64,000 nt of DNA. Source: Nemertoderma westbladi (taxonomy: Eukaryota > Xenacoelomorpha > Nemertodermatida > Nemertodermatidae). The stretch lies in contig JAUCBJ010000347.1 in the NCBI GenBank assembly GCA_032718475.1, forward strand, positions 1 through 64,000, in the 5' to 3' direction. The notes under the pieces were generated by a model. The model searched no databases and was not told the DNA's origin. It worked only from the letters and a program-made list of their open reading frames with translations. Below, one piece after another: positions 1-12,367 of this stretch (its first letter is position 1; every line of letters begins with the position of its first letter). The translations under genes and the position numbers were made by a program.

Positions 1-2222
1 CTATGGTTATAGGAGCCTTAGCATCTACTTTGCCCAAGGGTGGAGTAGGTACACGCTGGGACAAGAAGGTGTTATATATGATGGAACAACAACGACGAGA
101 CCCTACCATGACTGATCTCATGTCATTCTTAGATAGAGAAGTGAAATTACAGCTCCTAAGGCAGTCCAGAGAGAAGACATTGGAAAACAAGGTAAGTGAG
201 AAACCCGTTTCTAGGAGAAGGGTAATACCAGTATGTTATACCGACGACGGTGAAAGCCAAACTTCTCAAGGAGAGGACAGCGGGAAAGACACTGACAGAT
301 CTTATGTCAATAAAATGCCTAAAGATCAGGTAAGTAAATCCAAGTCTCGACCCAATGACAGAAGGGAACCGGTACAAAAAACCCCTCCTACGTCTCCTAA
401 AGGAATTCAGGTGAGAAAGCCCGAGGAAAGAACAAGTGTGCACCACATAGCACAGGTTAAAGTAAGTAACATCAAGCCGAAATGTGTGCTGTGCGACGGG
501 CCCCACCGTTTAAATGCGTGTGATAAATTCCTGAAGAAATCACTCGAGGATAGACGTGAAGTCATGTGGGATAAGCGGTTGTGTTATAATTGCCTCAGAC
601 GAGGACACCAACGGCGAACCTGTAACTCCGACGCAAGGTGTGCAAAGTGCGGCGCAAATCATCATATCTTGTTGCACACGGAATTCGAACGAAACAGCCC
701 GAGTCAGGTAAGTGAGTCCGAACTACATGTCCAATTCAGTGATGTGAACGACACTGATCAATCTGAGATGGAAGGATTCTATACGGACGAGTTCTCCGAC
801 CAAAACGAATCCTGTTACCTAATAAACACCACCGCAGTGTATCGAGCACTCGTACATGAGAAAGACACAGACAGCGACCTTACCTTAACTACTTCCGATC
901 AACAACCATCTTGGAAAGCGCTAACTTCCAATATAGGAATCCGAGAATTTCCTGTAGTCCAGTTACGGGTCCACGGACCTCAGAAGAGCTATATAGTGAA
1001 CGCCCTCCTGGACTCCGGCAGCACAGGAACATTCATCGATAAAGAGTTAGCCGAAGATATATTTGCTGGACAACCCAAGTTCCAAACTAAGCTCAACATG
1101 TCGGGCATTATGCAAGTTTGGAAATATACAATAACAGCTGATTATTATGTCGGAGCGTTGTCCACCCCCCAGGACGAATTAGGAGAACACAGCATAAGGT
1201 CAGTGAAAATGGTGGCTATAAAGAACTTCGCTACTACTCAAGCAGACCTTTATAATTGGGACGAGGATGAGAGCATCCAACATCTTAACATACCTCGATT
1301 CCAGACTGATTATCCTGGAGTGCAAATACTCATCGGCCAAAACGCGCATGAGGCGCTGGAGACATTAGAGAAACGACCTGCTCAACCGCAGCCACTACAG
1401 ACCTATGCGGTAAGAACTAGAGTAGGTTGGTACCTTACTGGACCTTCCCGTAGAACGCTCAGGGAAAGACTGCTTCAAGATCGTGTCTGCCAGGTGAGTG
1501 AATGGGAAGACGATACTAGTGAGGGAGACGACCCAACTGAGGGAACACCACACTCCTCAGATAATGACAATCTTAGCTCCAATGTAGATCAATGGAGATA
1601 TTGCCCCAAGAAGTTTAATCCAACGGACATCGCTTCCAGAGGAACAACTCCTCAAGAACTGACAGATACTATAGACCGGTTAGGTGAACCCGACTTCCTG
1701 AGTAAGGAGAATGAATGGCCTCCCCATCTTACTCCGACTGAGATTAGACCAGCCAAGGGAGCGGAGAAAGTCGAACCTGAAACGCGGACGGGTGGATCGG
1801 AGTTATTTGAACCCGGGATAGATCTGTCGGTATTACATGTTGCCAGGGACGACGCCGTGGATCTGGGCCTCCCCACCGCGAGTGGATCCTTCATGAAGAT
1901 CAGAGAGAGCGATTGGAGCTCTGGAACATCAGATGTCTCGCAGGGACTCTCACCTCTCCTGCAGAGAGCGACGGACCACTATAGCTCCTGGAATCGGCTT
2001 TGTGACGCCGTCATATACTTTGAGCGATGTTTCTATCGTCACTATTCCAGGACGAAGAGGAAACCTGGAATTGTATTCAGGATGCAGCGACTCAATCACC
2101 CAGTCGGTCGTTTGTGTTTATCGGAAGGGAATGGAGGACTCTCCGGAAACTGTGGAAGGCAAGATTCTCTTCCCACGACCACCTCCCTAATCCTTCAAAC
2201 ATCTAGGGACTCCATAACGTAA
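1..2222 (+). mobile_element. BEL/Pao LTR retrotransposon polyprotein remnant, RT deleted
   Basis: A 739-codon open frame starts at or before the window edge. In order it shows Cys/His gag-type zinc-knuckle regions (residues about 160-225, with CVLCDGPH, CYNCLRRGHQRRTC and CAKCGANHH), then an aspartic protease segment (about 335-347, LLDSGSTGTFID) followed by a block ending TRVGWYLTGP that is typical of Pao elements. It then jumps to the NPTDIASRG block (about 540-550), which in intact Pao polyproteins lies after the reverse transcriptase and RNase H. The RT catalytic region is therefore missing while the frame stays open, and no integrase follows. This is a non-autonomous or decayed copy. The 5' LTR lies outside the window and I could not define a 3' LTR. 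Family assignment is from motif recognition. Confidence 0.85.
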
Positions 2223-3876
2223 CAACATATGGAGTGGGTGTGTGACTCTATTATTTTATATTATTATTATTATTTTTATATTTATGTATGTATTACTATG
2301 TAATTTTATTATAATCGTTTTATTTAATTTAGTAGAATATTATTTAGCGATTATTTTGTAGAATAGTGCAATATATTCGTGTTTATTACGTACGTCATTA
2401 CTTATATTATATTTAGTGCGACGGCGAAGAAATAATTATTTTTTCTCTTTCCTTACTGTCCGTATTATATTATAAATACGTAACTACAGTAAGATGAAAT
2501 GTCTGTACTTATTAAAGTACAATAAAGCCACTACTATATTTAAGTATTATTGGTAGGCAGAGTATTAGGAATGCAAAGTTCAGATCCTCGTGTCTCGGCT
2601 AAACCAAGCTCTGGGTAGACCTTGGAAACGACTTGCCTCTTCACACTGACATTGCTTCGTGCGATATTGCTCTCATACCGTATATTAAATAATACATATA
2701 GTAGCGTGATGTCCCTTTAACAGTAGCGTATAACGCAAAATAAATCTGTTAAACCCTTTGACCATCTGTAATTCTAGTCGATTAAGATATCGCGGCACCC
2801 ACCGATATACTTGAAAGACAAATTCTAGAATCAGTGGTTAACGTCCCCAGACAAGTTCTGGAATAAATCGGTGCCCATCTCAAATATTAATTATTTAATA
2901 TTTGCAAATCTAATAAATCAAAATCTGTAAAATTCAGATCCTTCAACAATTCTAGTCAATTAAGATATCGTAGCATTTACCGATATTCTTAAAGAGACAA
3001 TTTTCTTAGAATTAAGGATCTTGTGTCCCTAGACATGTTCTAGAATCAAAATATGTCCATTAAATTATCAAATAATAAAATTTCAGGGAATAAATTTAAA
3101 TTCATGCCTTTTAATGAATTTAATAAATTGCCATTTTACGCAATTTATAAAAGTTCCCAAAATTCCATTAATTAATAGATCAAGGGAGCGGAGATTTATC
3201 TTATCATGCGTATGAGAGTGTGAAAGTCTCCCAAACATAGTTAATAGCCGATAAAATTCATAAAGTCATGTATAAAACAGAACATTGACTATTAAAGAAT
3301 TACTATTAAATAACATCCCAGATCTGTATGCATTGGAATCACCCTAATTCTACCGCTAGCTTTGCATAATGTCACCATAGCAACAACCACGCTAGAATTA
3401 GAATTGAGTTAAAAGAACAATAAAAAGCTTGTCCCATTGAATCGCATAGGGAATAAATAGTGCACTGATAGTATCCAAGGATACATAATAATACAGTGAC
3501 ATTCTGGAAGGCATTGACTAACGGACAAGTGACCCGAGTGTGTGTAATTTGTGACAAGTTGTGTGTGTGGTATTTGTGAGCTTATAGGCGAATGTTACTA
3601 CTAAGGTGTGTTTACAGTAGCAAGTCGCAATCGTAAAGTAACCTAACTCTCCAAGGAAAACCTGAAGTACATCTAAGCCTTTGGGACGGACAGTTGAGTG
3701 ACTTGTGCCGGTTGTCGTTGTCGTTGTGCGGCTACGTCGTTGGCGAAAGTACAGCGGCGACGACACATCGGCGCTGAGGATCTCGTACTGTCCGGGGGTT
3801 AATTGGAGTAGGCAGCGACGCCCGCTCGCCTAAATGTGGACTCATTATAATATGGACAAACTCATATATAGCAGAT
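2223..3876. repeat. AT-rich non-coding tract with a degenerate 115-bp direct repeat
   Basis: No gene is visible. The first 340 bases are AT-rich with a possible polyadenylation hexamer near 2521, as expected of LTR or flanking DNA. Two degenerate direct copies lie at about 2765-2878 and 2938-3060. They share AATTCTAGTC-ATTAAGATATCG, ACCGATAT-CTT, GACAA-TT, CCCTAGACA-GTTCT and GTCCAT-type blocks. The part from 3500 to 3850 is GC-richer and leads into the following open frame, like an untranslated leader. Confidence 0.5.
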
Positions 3877-5164
3877 ATGACGGAGTTGATAGAAGATGGT
3901 CTTGGTATCGGGGAGCGATATACTCTACTTTTGCAAGCGTTTGTTGATAGCTTAATACGCGGCGACGTTAGTCCAACTGCTGCGGAGGACGATGGTCGTT
4001 ATATCGAACCGCCAAGGTCCCAAGAGCAGCTCACGCGTGAGTTGGACTATAGAAAATTCGCTGCTCGATATACGCAGCGTAATGGTACGTATATGGGCTT
4101 CTTAACTACTGGTCATCCTATCGATTTACACAATACGGACTATGTCGACTATATATCCTGCCCAGCGGAGTCGGAACCATAAACTGAAATTCGAATGCGA
4201 AAATTCTATTCGAAATCGACTCGAAAGAAAAGACACTAAAGAAACAAATGGACGCGGTAACTCCAACGTATATTTGGAATTCTTGATAGAAGCATTGTAA
4301 CAACAAATAAATATCACCCGCGTTTACCCTACCAGACGTGCGTCTTTGGTATTATTACGATAAATGCCCTAGACCCAACTAATAAACGGAAAGACATAAA
4401 CATCCACGTAAACCGAAACTTGTTGACGTATCACCTATGCTCACTCGGCTCGAACGATCCTGGAGTAAACCTACGATCAGAGTCCCGGAATACTCGGTCA
4501 AACCTCCTCATTCCTTAGTTGGACCTCAGACCTGCGATCTTGGTGGTGTCGCGGATCCTCGCGGACTGTATTCACTGTTCAAAGATCTAGTGCTACCCTA
4601 ACAATTAATCGGTAACACTCCGACAGTGATTTCTAGCTAGCCGCCCATCTTACCTAGCCGGATTGTGACGCGGACACCTAATATCACTATCCAACCGTAT
4701 GGTCGTCCCGTTTAACGCGATACAACCCTTCATCAAGGTGAAGGAGAGCGTTGTACGAAACGAGTTAAACGCTATTTTATAAAGATCAAAAAGGAAACCT
4801 GCGTTTGTTCAGATAAACGTAAGTTATAACAGTGAGTCCAATCGATACACGAATTGGCCTTATCTCAATTCGATTGGGAAATCCAGAATCTCTAAGAAGT
4901 TATCGAACTTGGACGATCTTATTCTCTGCGAGAGTTTTTGGATGAACGTATCCAGCTACGAGCGGAGGAAAATCAGCTCGAGGAGAAGCATATCGAAACG
5001 GCAGATACCTCGACCACAATCCTACACCTTCTGATGCAATCATATTGCACCCTTCACCCAGGAGTTATGGCCCTCCTAGTAAAGTGGCTCCCCCCAAAGA
5101 GAAAAAGACTCTTGCTAGCCTCAAAAAACTGCGTAAACGCCGTCTGCGTAAGAAAGACTAACTG
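3877..5164 (+). pseudogene. Unidentified decayed coding-like region, probably retroelement
   Basis: An intact 101-codon frame (3877-4182, starting MTELIEDGLGIGERYTLL) is followed by about 1 kb whose composition is coding-like but broken by stops and frame changes. Between about 4850 and 5010 one frame reads LALSQFDWEIQNL, stop, EVIELGRSYSLREFLDERIQ, an acidic and charged segment. Near 5085-5160 another frame gives a Lys/Arg-rich tail (KEKKTLASLKKLRKRRLRKK) ending at a stop. I do not recognise the protein. It lies just downstream of the BEL/Pao remnant in the same orientation, so a retroelement gag-like origin is plausible but not shown. Confidence 0.35.
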
Positions 5165-5291
5165 TTTAGAGTATCTTTGTGTTTTAGAAACTGTGATTTT
5201 TATATTTTATAGACTGAAAATCCCATTTTCTGGGAGCGGTGTAAAAGCCTTTGCTGAATTGCCCCGTTATTTTTATTATCTTTTACATTAA

Positions 5292-7210
5292 AATACTCCG
5301 TAGTTGATTTAATAAGTGTAAGGGACCGTATTATTGCTGTATCTGTGTTTTTAGAGGATCTAAGACCTATTTCCTCCGTATGTGTACTGTGAAAGGCATA
5401 TTTTATGATTCTATGGCAATTCGTGACGCAAAAGGGTGATAGCTACTCTTGAACAGTAGTTACTATGACTACGGTTAACAGCTGACATTCATACGTGTTG
5501 ATTTCCTTTGTTCTACGGCGTCTCTCAGTTCAGTCAGCCAATGAGAGCGTTTTTGTGGCTCCTTGTACAGAGAATTTCCGAGAAATGACGCAATGCCTAT
5601 GTGCAGTGCTTACATTCAGTCTTGAGCCAAAGAAAGAACGGCTTAGAAATATTTTGTGCTGTACTGCTTTTTAGTCGTACACTGGTAGGTTTAATTATAA
5701 AGGGCATATATCCTTTAACAAACGGACTGACGGAACTGCATGCCTATGTGCACTGACATACCGGTGCTGATTTGTTGTTTTATACTGCTATTTGCTGTCA
5801 GTTCTTCATAATATGGTTGATGAATTATTATATTTGGAATAACGATAAACAACCCCGAAACCCAATGTTCTTGATATACCGAAGGTAAGAGAGAAGGGTT
5901 ACAGATAAACGATTGTGACTTATGTTAAAGTGGTTTGAAGTGAATCTAATGTTATTTGATAGACCCTACATGAGTCAGCCTGTGTTCCTTTTATATGTGA
6001 CTAAAATCAGTGAAGATTGTCAGATTAGTGTGCAGTATTGTGCAGCAGTGTGTATGAGTGAGTCTGTTAAAGAAGCATTCCTAAAGAATGCGCCATATAT
6101 GTGGATTATAATTAAGCCATATCGTTGCGAGTAGTTTAAGTCATAACTCTGTTTATGTAGATAAAGCGCCACGTCCTAAAGGAACTGTTAATATTACCGA
6201 AGGTGAATAATATTGTCAGAGATTATATAATACTGTCAGTCGAATAATACATTAGGCTTACATAGCAATAAAAATTAAACCGTCGAACCCAATCTCCCGG
6301 GAATTTCCAGCGGGTGAATGGTCGCGCACGGATTGGTTTCGACTAGTGTAGTGAATCAAATACTTGTCATAGACTAAAAAGCAGATTTATTATCTAGAAG
6401 ACATTCTAATTTGGCGGGTTAAACTGCCAAAGGTCTGAAAGCGCGAACAAAATTATCTATTGATAGAATGGGGGTGGCAATCCACAGTATTGTGATGATA
6501 CTAAATCGATGTAAATCTGCCATATAAAAGTTAGACATCATGTATGTATAGTAGAGTCCCAGCAATGGCAATGTTTGGTATTGGATATTTAGACCAATCG
6601 AAACTGAAATTGCCACCCACCAGACTCCGCTGATAACATTTTCAAAATGGTCCAGGCAAACACATGACGACTGGGTGACCTTGTAGTCCTGAAGGTTAAT
6701 GATTCGATCACATTACTCCCACAAGACAGTATGCCGTTTGAAACTTTAAAAAAACTATTTACAAACACCAGTTGATGTGAATGTTCTGGACAATTTTGGA
6801 CATTTATGGGTCTCATATTCCTATGGCATCAGGAGCTTGGACTTGCACTTTCCAAATATCAATAATTAGGCTAACTAATGAGGCAATATGGATTATGGCT
6901 ATTGTAGCCTATCAGAGCAGCTTAGAGATATAAATTACAAATAATACTACCTACCCTAGACCTACATCGCTCATGAAATATAGAACAGTATCAAATTACT
7001 GGAAAAAAAATTCCATTATAAATTAAGGTGGAATATTATTATTAGTAAGGTGGAGTATATTAACATAATTCATTATGAATTATGTTAATATAACGGGACA
7101 AATTGAGAAATCAGAAATAACAACCAGGGAACTATAGGATTTAACATTGAGACAAAATATTAATTAAAATTTCACAATCCAAAATATAAACATTAATAAA
7201 AATAATAATC
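5292..7210. other. Intergenic DNA, nothing recognised
   Basis: Short open frames occur but none has recognisable domains, a signal peptide or consistent splice structure. The 13-mer ATGCCTATGTGCA occurs twice (about 5593 and 5739). No RNA gene or transposon end was identified. Confidence 0.4.
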
Positions 7211-7213
7211 TAA

Positions 7214-7893
7214 AGCCTGGTTCACAATCTTGTGTAGCTACACTTGTGTAGTAGAAAACACATTCTACACAAGGTATTGTGTAGTGAATGTTCACAGCTT
7301 TGTGTATTTAGTCTTGTGTATTCTACGATTATATTCGTAAAATGGCAGATAATTATGATCTTGTTGCGGTAATTACAGCTACCAAATGTATAATGGAAGC
7401 AAAACAAATAATGAGGAAAAGGAAAAGAAGGTGGTGGGTGCGGCCTGCTTAAACAGAAACGAAATGATTTCGGACTTCTATTAATAAGAGTTCATCAAAC
7501 TTTCTTTGCACTTCCTTTGCACTAGACGCCATTATTTATATCACGTTGGTACATAAATGTTAAATGTATAGTTTTTCTATTAAACTGAACAGGTGAATTG
7601 ACGCGTAGAAACCAGAGAAATCTATACCATACACGAATCGATAATGATAAAATCAATAGACAATTATTTACCTAAATAGCCCAATATTGTCAATATGCCT
7701 TGTGTAGTTCCCAAAAAGTTGAATTTATTTCAACCCTTGTGTAGTTGCAAAATTACACATACACAAGGCCTTGTTTAGTTACTACACAATACCTCGTGTA
7801 GAAAAACGACTACACAAGTGTAGCTACACAAGGCTTTTGGTGTAGTAGCTACATACGTGTGTGTAACAACTACACAAGATTGTGAACCAGGCT
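7214..7893. mobile_element. PIF/Harbinger-type deletion derivative
   Basis: The 680-bp element is bounded by near-perfect terminal inverted repeats: AGCCTGGTTCACAATCTTGT at 7214 and its complement ending at 7893. It is flanked on both sides by TAA (7211-7213 and 7894-7896), the 3-bp target duplication typical of PIF/Harbinger. Subterminal zones are packed with TTGTGTAG/CTACACAA motifs in both orientations. An internal plus-strand frame starting at 7342 encodes a short peptide ending RKRKRRWWVRPA, resembling the N-terminal WWVRP motif of Harbinger DDE transposases, and then hits a stop. It is a non-autonomous copy still carrying a piece of transposase. Confidence 0.85.
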
Positions 7894-7896
7894 TAA

Positions 7897-8960
7897 GTAA
7901 AAATCCGTTAGTGCTGCTGTTAAAGTTCGGAGACATTTAATAACACTCCGTTACCAAGATAGGGAGGGGGGGGGGGAGTTGTGTGTCCTGAGTAGCAGTG
8001 GGTTGACAGTGATATTTGTTAATAAAACATGTTTCATGACTATGTACGAAAAGTAATATAATAATAGAAAGAATATAAAGGTAATACCCACAAGACAGCA
8101 ACACCAAACCAATATATATGAACATACTAAATACGAGATTATACAACAGCTAAAACAACTGAGAGTCGAATCACCAACTATAGGCCAATAACACAGAGTT
8201 TAGATTCGGCCAATTATACAATATAATCATTCATTTGAATATCACATTTAATGAGTTAATCATAACAATATTGAGGGCATTCCCAATCTGGACCAGAATA
8301 CCAAGGCACACTGACGAAGGAAGGATGATAAATGTGGGTCACCCGATATACACCCTTTAAAATCAAAATATTGTTTTATTGCTATATTTTTCACTCTACC
8401 CAACAGCATGTATTGTATAGTAACGACGCCACAGGTGAGCCATAAATTGCATCTATTTCGATAACAGCACATTTGAAATTTTGATAACCATGGGGCACAT
8501 TTCCACAAATTAGTTTTGTGATGTAGTTCTGGCCTACAAAAAAATAATAAATAAGTAATAATAAAAAGTTGTTTGAATTTGGAAATCTAGACTTTCATAT
8601 TTATGTTACACTCGTAATATAAAGTTAATTTATTCTGAATGTGAAAAACTGTATAATATTTTGTTTCTTATTTTCAGTTGTTCAACTAAATACATAATTA
8701 ACATAACTTAACATAAATAGTAGTTCATGTTGTATTCAAATGCATAATAGGCTATTTTATTGTAAAGTTTAACATGTGCAAAAACTAGGGTTGGAATTGT
8801 CAGACTGTCAGAATTATATATATTCATAGCTTAGTATTGATGCACCAGTAAGTCTCCGTAAAATGTTGTCCCATACTGGAGGTCATATATAAAATGCATA
8901 AAAACTGGAATCCCCACTATCAATCATAGTTGGTAGAACAATCGATGTAGGCTGTACCAT
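7897..8960. other. Intergenic DNA with a short poly-G tract
   Basis: An 11-nt G run lies at 7966-7976. The rest is AT-rich with no supported gene or repeat boundary. Confidence 0.35.
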
Positions 8961-10165
8961 TTGCAGACTCACAGCAACGACATGCCGCTAGCAGGCCATG
9001 CACAACTCAGTCTTGAAACTAGCACCAAATCATATCAGCTGTGGTACATCCAGGGGGGCCGAGGCAGCACTAAACAATCCTAGTCAATATCTTCAGGAAA
9101 CAAGAGGAGCCAAAATGAAGGACCCCAATGGATTTTGTAAATGCCTTCAACAGTGCACTTCAAACAATCTCCCACCCTAATCTTGCTCACCAGGTATATG
9201 AGCAACCACTTATAGAGACACCATCATTCCCTCAGATGATAACAACGTGCAATAATGTGATACCCTTGGCATCTCTGCCTTCTAGCAATCATTAATGAGT
9301 TTGTGACAAACCTAACTGCCCTCCTAATTATCTGGTATCTAGATGACATTTGTTGTAAACCTACACCAAGTCATCAGAATGGCTCTGGACATGACACATC
9401 TCCCCCCTAAACAAATCCGATACCCAACCTTTATTAGGTACAGAGAGCATAGGCCACCTACTTAACCCCATCCAGTTTGTGGTACTACTCATAACCACCA
9501 ACCAGGGCAGATTACTCGGAGTGGCTAAATGCCATACCCATATATTCCCTAGGAATTTAGGGAGACAAACTAGCTCTCAGCCACTGCACTACGTTCTTTA
9601 CTGGGCATGAGTGTAGAGGCTGTGGCACACAGGTGAATATACCACAGGCATCCATGTGCTAAGTTTTATGTACAACTATGGCAAATACACCCTCCTCACT
9701 AGAGCGAATTACATTATCCACTGCAGGTATTCCATCCACTTTATAACATTGAAGCATGACAAAGTATGGGAAAGACAAGGGCTTAACCATGGTCGAAAGA
9801 CAGGATGCTAGTGTGAGATACTTGCAGGTATATCCTTGCATCATCTTACCTCCCAGAACTCCGGCAGAACAACTACTGAAGACCAACAAATTTGCTAATC
9901 TATATCATGATGACTACTTTGTAACCATCACCATTGAGACTCTTGGCCCTATACATGAAGAAGGCATCAGCACAATAGGTGAGATTGGGAGGAGGATTGC
10001 CCATTCCCATTCCACAGCCTACAAGGACTATCAATGGCAGTCGTATGAGGACTTGCCACTACAGTCCTTGGCACATCTTCTCACACATAAGACTAGAAAA
10101 AGTTTTCTTACTCCAAAAGAAAACTCCGAACCCACTCACCACAAATTATCTGTAATTAGTTAAAT
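8961..10165 (+). mobile_element. Decayed reverse-transcriptase retrotransposon fragment
   Basis: Conserved RT blocks can be read across several frames. An FVNAFN-like block lies near 9130, a QxxDTLGISAF block (counterpart of QQGDPLGPLLF) near 9255, and the catalytic box WYLDD near 9334-9350. Stops and frameshifts separate them. A 135-codon frame at 9756-10163 is probably the element's C-terminal portion, but I recognise no domain in it. Block spacing matches non-LTR-type RTs, and another fragment with the same kind of blocks is at about 23.9 kb. Confidence 0.6.
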
Positions 10166-12367
10166 CATTTTATGCTCATTATTTAACCTGTTGTTGTGCT
10201 ATTAGTGAGTGTAACATTTGGCTAAGTATTGGTAGTGATTTTCATTATTTCAGTCACATTGCTAATACTGACTGTAGAACTATGTATTTCTGTAAAACAT
10301 TATTGTTATTATTATTATCATTATTATTATTATTATTATTATCATTATTGTTGCTTTGTCACTAACTTTACCTTACTTACATATTTGATGGTTTGTATAT
10401 GATACGTTATTCTATTAATATCTATTTATAACTATTATTTATATTTTTGCTTTGTCACTAACTTTTCCTCACATATGATAGTTTTTACAAGATATGTGAT
10501 TCTATTTATATCCATTTAGCTACTTTATTTTATAGTATAAATAAATATATTATGGGAATTAAAAACGAAGGCTATTTGAGATATAATATAAATTATCACA
10601 TTTAATCTATACTCCATTAACCCGCTTATCTGTATCCCACTGAATATTTATGTGTAATTGAACCTAATTGTATTTACTAATTGTGCATTTATTGTGAGTT
10701 AATTTGTGATTTATCAATTGGTGTTTCCCTTGTATACATTTTAAATTTATCTTTCCTTGTAACAATTGTTATCAATAAAATGTAAATGAATTGAATACCG
10801 AACTCGTATGGAGAAGGTTCGGCAATTAACCTGCAACACATGTTTGGATATATTAAAACTGGTATACACTAAAAAGGGGTTCATTATTTCTATTGTATGC
10901 TTATATACTAGGCAGGACAATTTTTATAAAAAAATCACAACAATTCGAAATAAAAGTCAGAGTTAAACCAGAAGTTTTGTCCAATTATCAATAGATACTC
11001 AATGTAAACTTAAATGAAGACTGTCAATAATAGTGCAGTGGATAATTAGTATGCACTAATGTTTGAAGCACTAATTTTTTGGTCCTTTTTTGGTTCTACT
11101 AACCATTTTGGTTGGGTATGGACATTGGACATGCCACTCTGCCGTATACAAAACCGCAGGGTAGTATCAAAACTTATATCTAAGCCTATTGAAACTTATA
11201 AAATTAAATATGTTTTAATAATAATTGTGCTTATGAACACTGCGGTAGAGAACCATGTTCTTAGAGACTCTGGGCCAGACTACCTTTTTTGGTAGGATCA
11301 CTGTGAGGATTAATTACATACAATCTTACCACTCTCTGAGCTAAATAAGTAAACTAAAGGTCATGTTATTCCCCCAGACGTCGTATAACAGTTGTAGAGT
11401 GATTGATTTGGAGCTCAAAGGATCGCTGTTGACTATAGGCGGATATTTGTAGATGTGTGAGAGAAAAGTGAGTGAAGAGTCAAAAGTCGAACCATTATTA
11501 AAGGGGGTTAAATACTTATAAGTGCGAATAGAGGATGCCATTATTATGAAGGCAAGACATTCCATATAGTATTTATGTTCAAAGATTCTCAGCAACCAAC
11601 CCATCCAATGTATCTAAAGATTACCATATGAAGATCGTGTCTCTCCTAAGCAATGAGCTTGGTATCGTCATAGGCCTGGTAAGGAATATGATTGGTACTG
11701 AGCTTAATCTGAACCACAATTTTACTAACCATGGTATCCAAAATATGATCTGATTCACCACCTCTGTCGACCACTACAAGGAGACTACCGTACCGGTAAG
11801 GGGATCTGTAAGAAGCATATTTGAAGTGGAAACAGAAACCTAGCTATTCGAATCGTCTGGAAGACGACCGGCTTGAAAAAGACGAATAAGTCAGAATAAT
11901 CTAATTAATATTTGAGCCGTTTGCAGTATCCTTGCAAATATTTCTAGTAGCTTCATGCAGTAATAGAGGGGAAGGGCAAATAATTATTTATATAGTTCAA
12001 TGATAGTCATGCAGATAGACACACAGTCTCATATATATCAAACCATCATCACATAATAATTAGTATCTTTTATATAATGTATCAATCTAGTAGTAGTTGC
12101 TCTCGGTCTCCAGTAATAGATTAAAATCCCAGTGCTGATAAATCTCTTGTTAACAAATAAAATTACAAAACTCCACAGCGCTACACCAAGATGTTATCAC
12201 CCCCATACGGACGCGCTATTTTGATACATTATGTAAACTTTTTTACATTTAAAGGGAAGGAAATTTTTTAATTAGCATCTTTCTTTAGATCTGCTAATAA
12301 CTATTAATTATTATTAGTTATATTTTCATGGTATTATTTTGTTGAAGAATCAGCGGTTTTCAGAAGA
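10166..12367. other. Intergenic AT-rich DNA upstream of the lipoprotein gene
   Basis: A (TTA)n microsatellite with ATC interruptions occupies about 10302-10348. No gene is supported. The last 50 bases contain a TATATT-like stretch about 45 bp before the lipoprotein start codon, which could be a core promoter or part of a short 5' UTR. No upstream exon was identified. Confidence 0.4.

Noticed and set aside
5922-6134. 70-codon frame starting MLKWFEVNL
   Set aside because: No homology recognised and no supporting gene structure.
6589-6816. Minus-strand 75-codon frame as a gene
   Set aside because: No recognisable motif, no splice context and AT-rich surroundings.
10190-10350. Coding or RNA significance of the TTATTATTATT stretch
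   Set aside because: Simple trinucleotide microsatellite.
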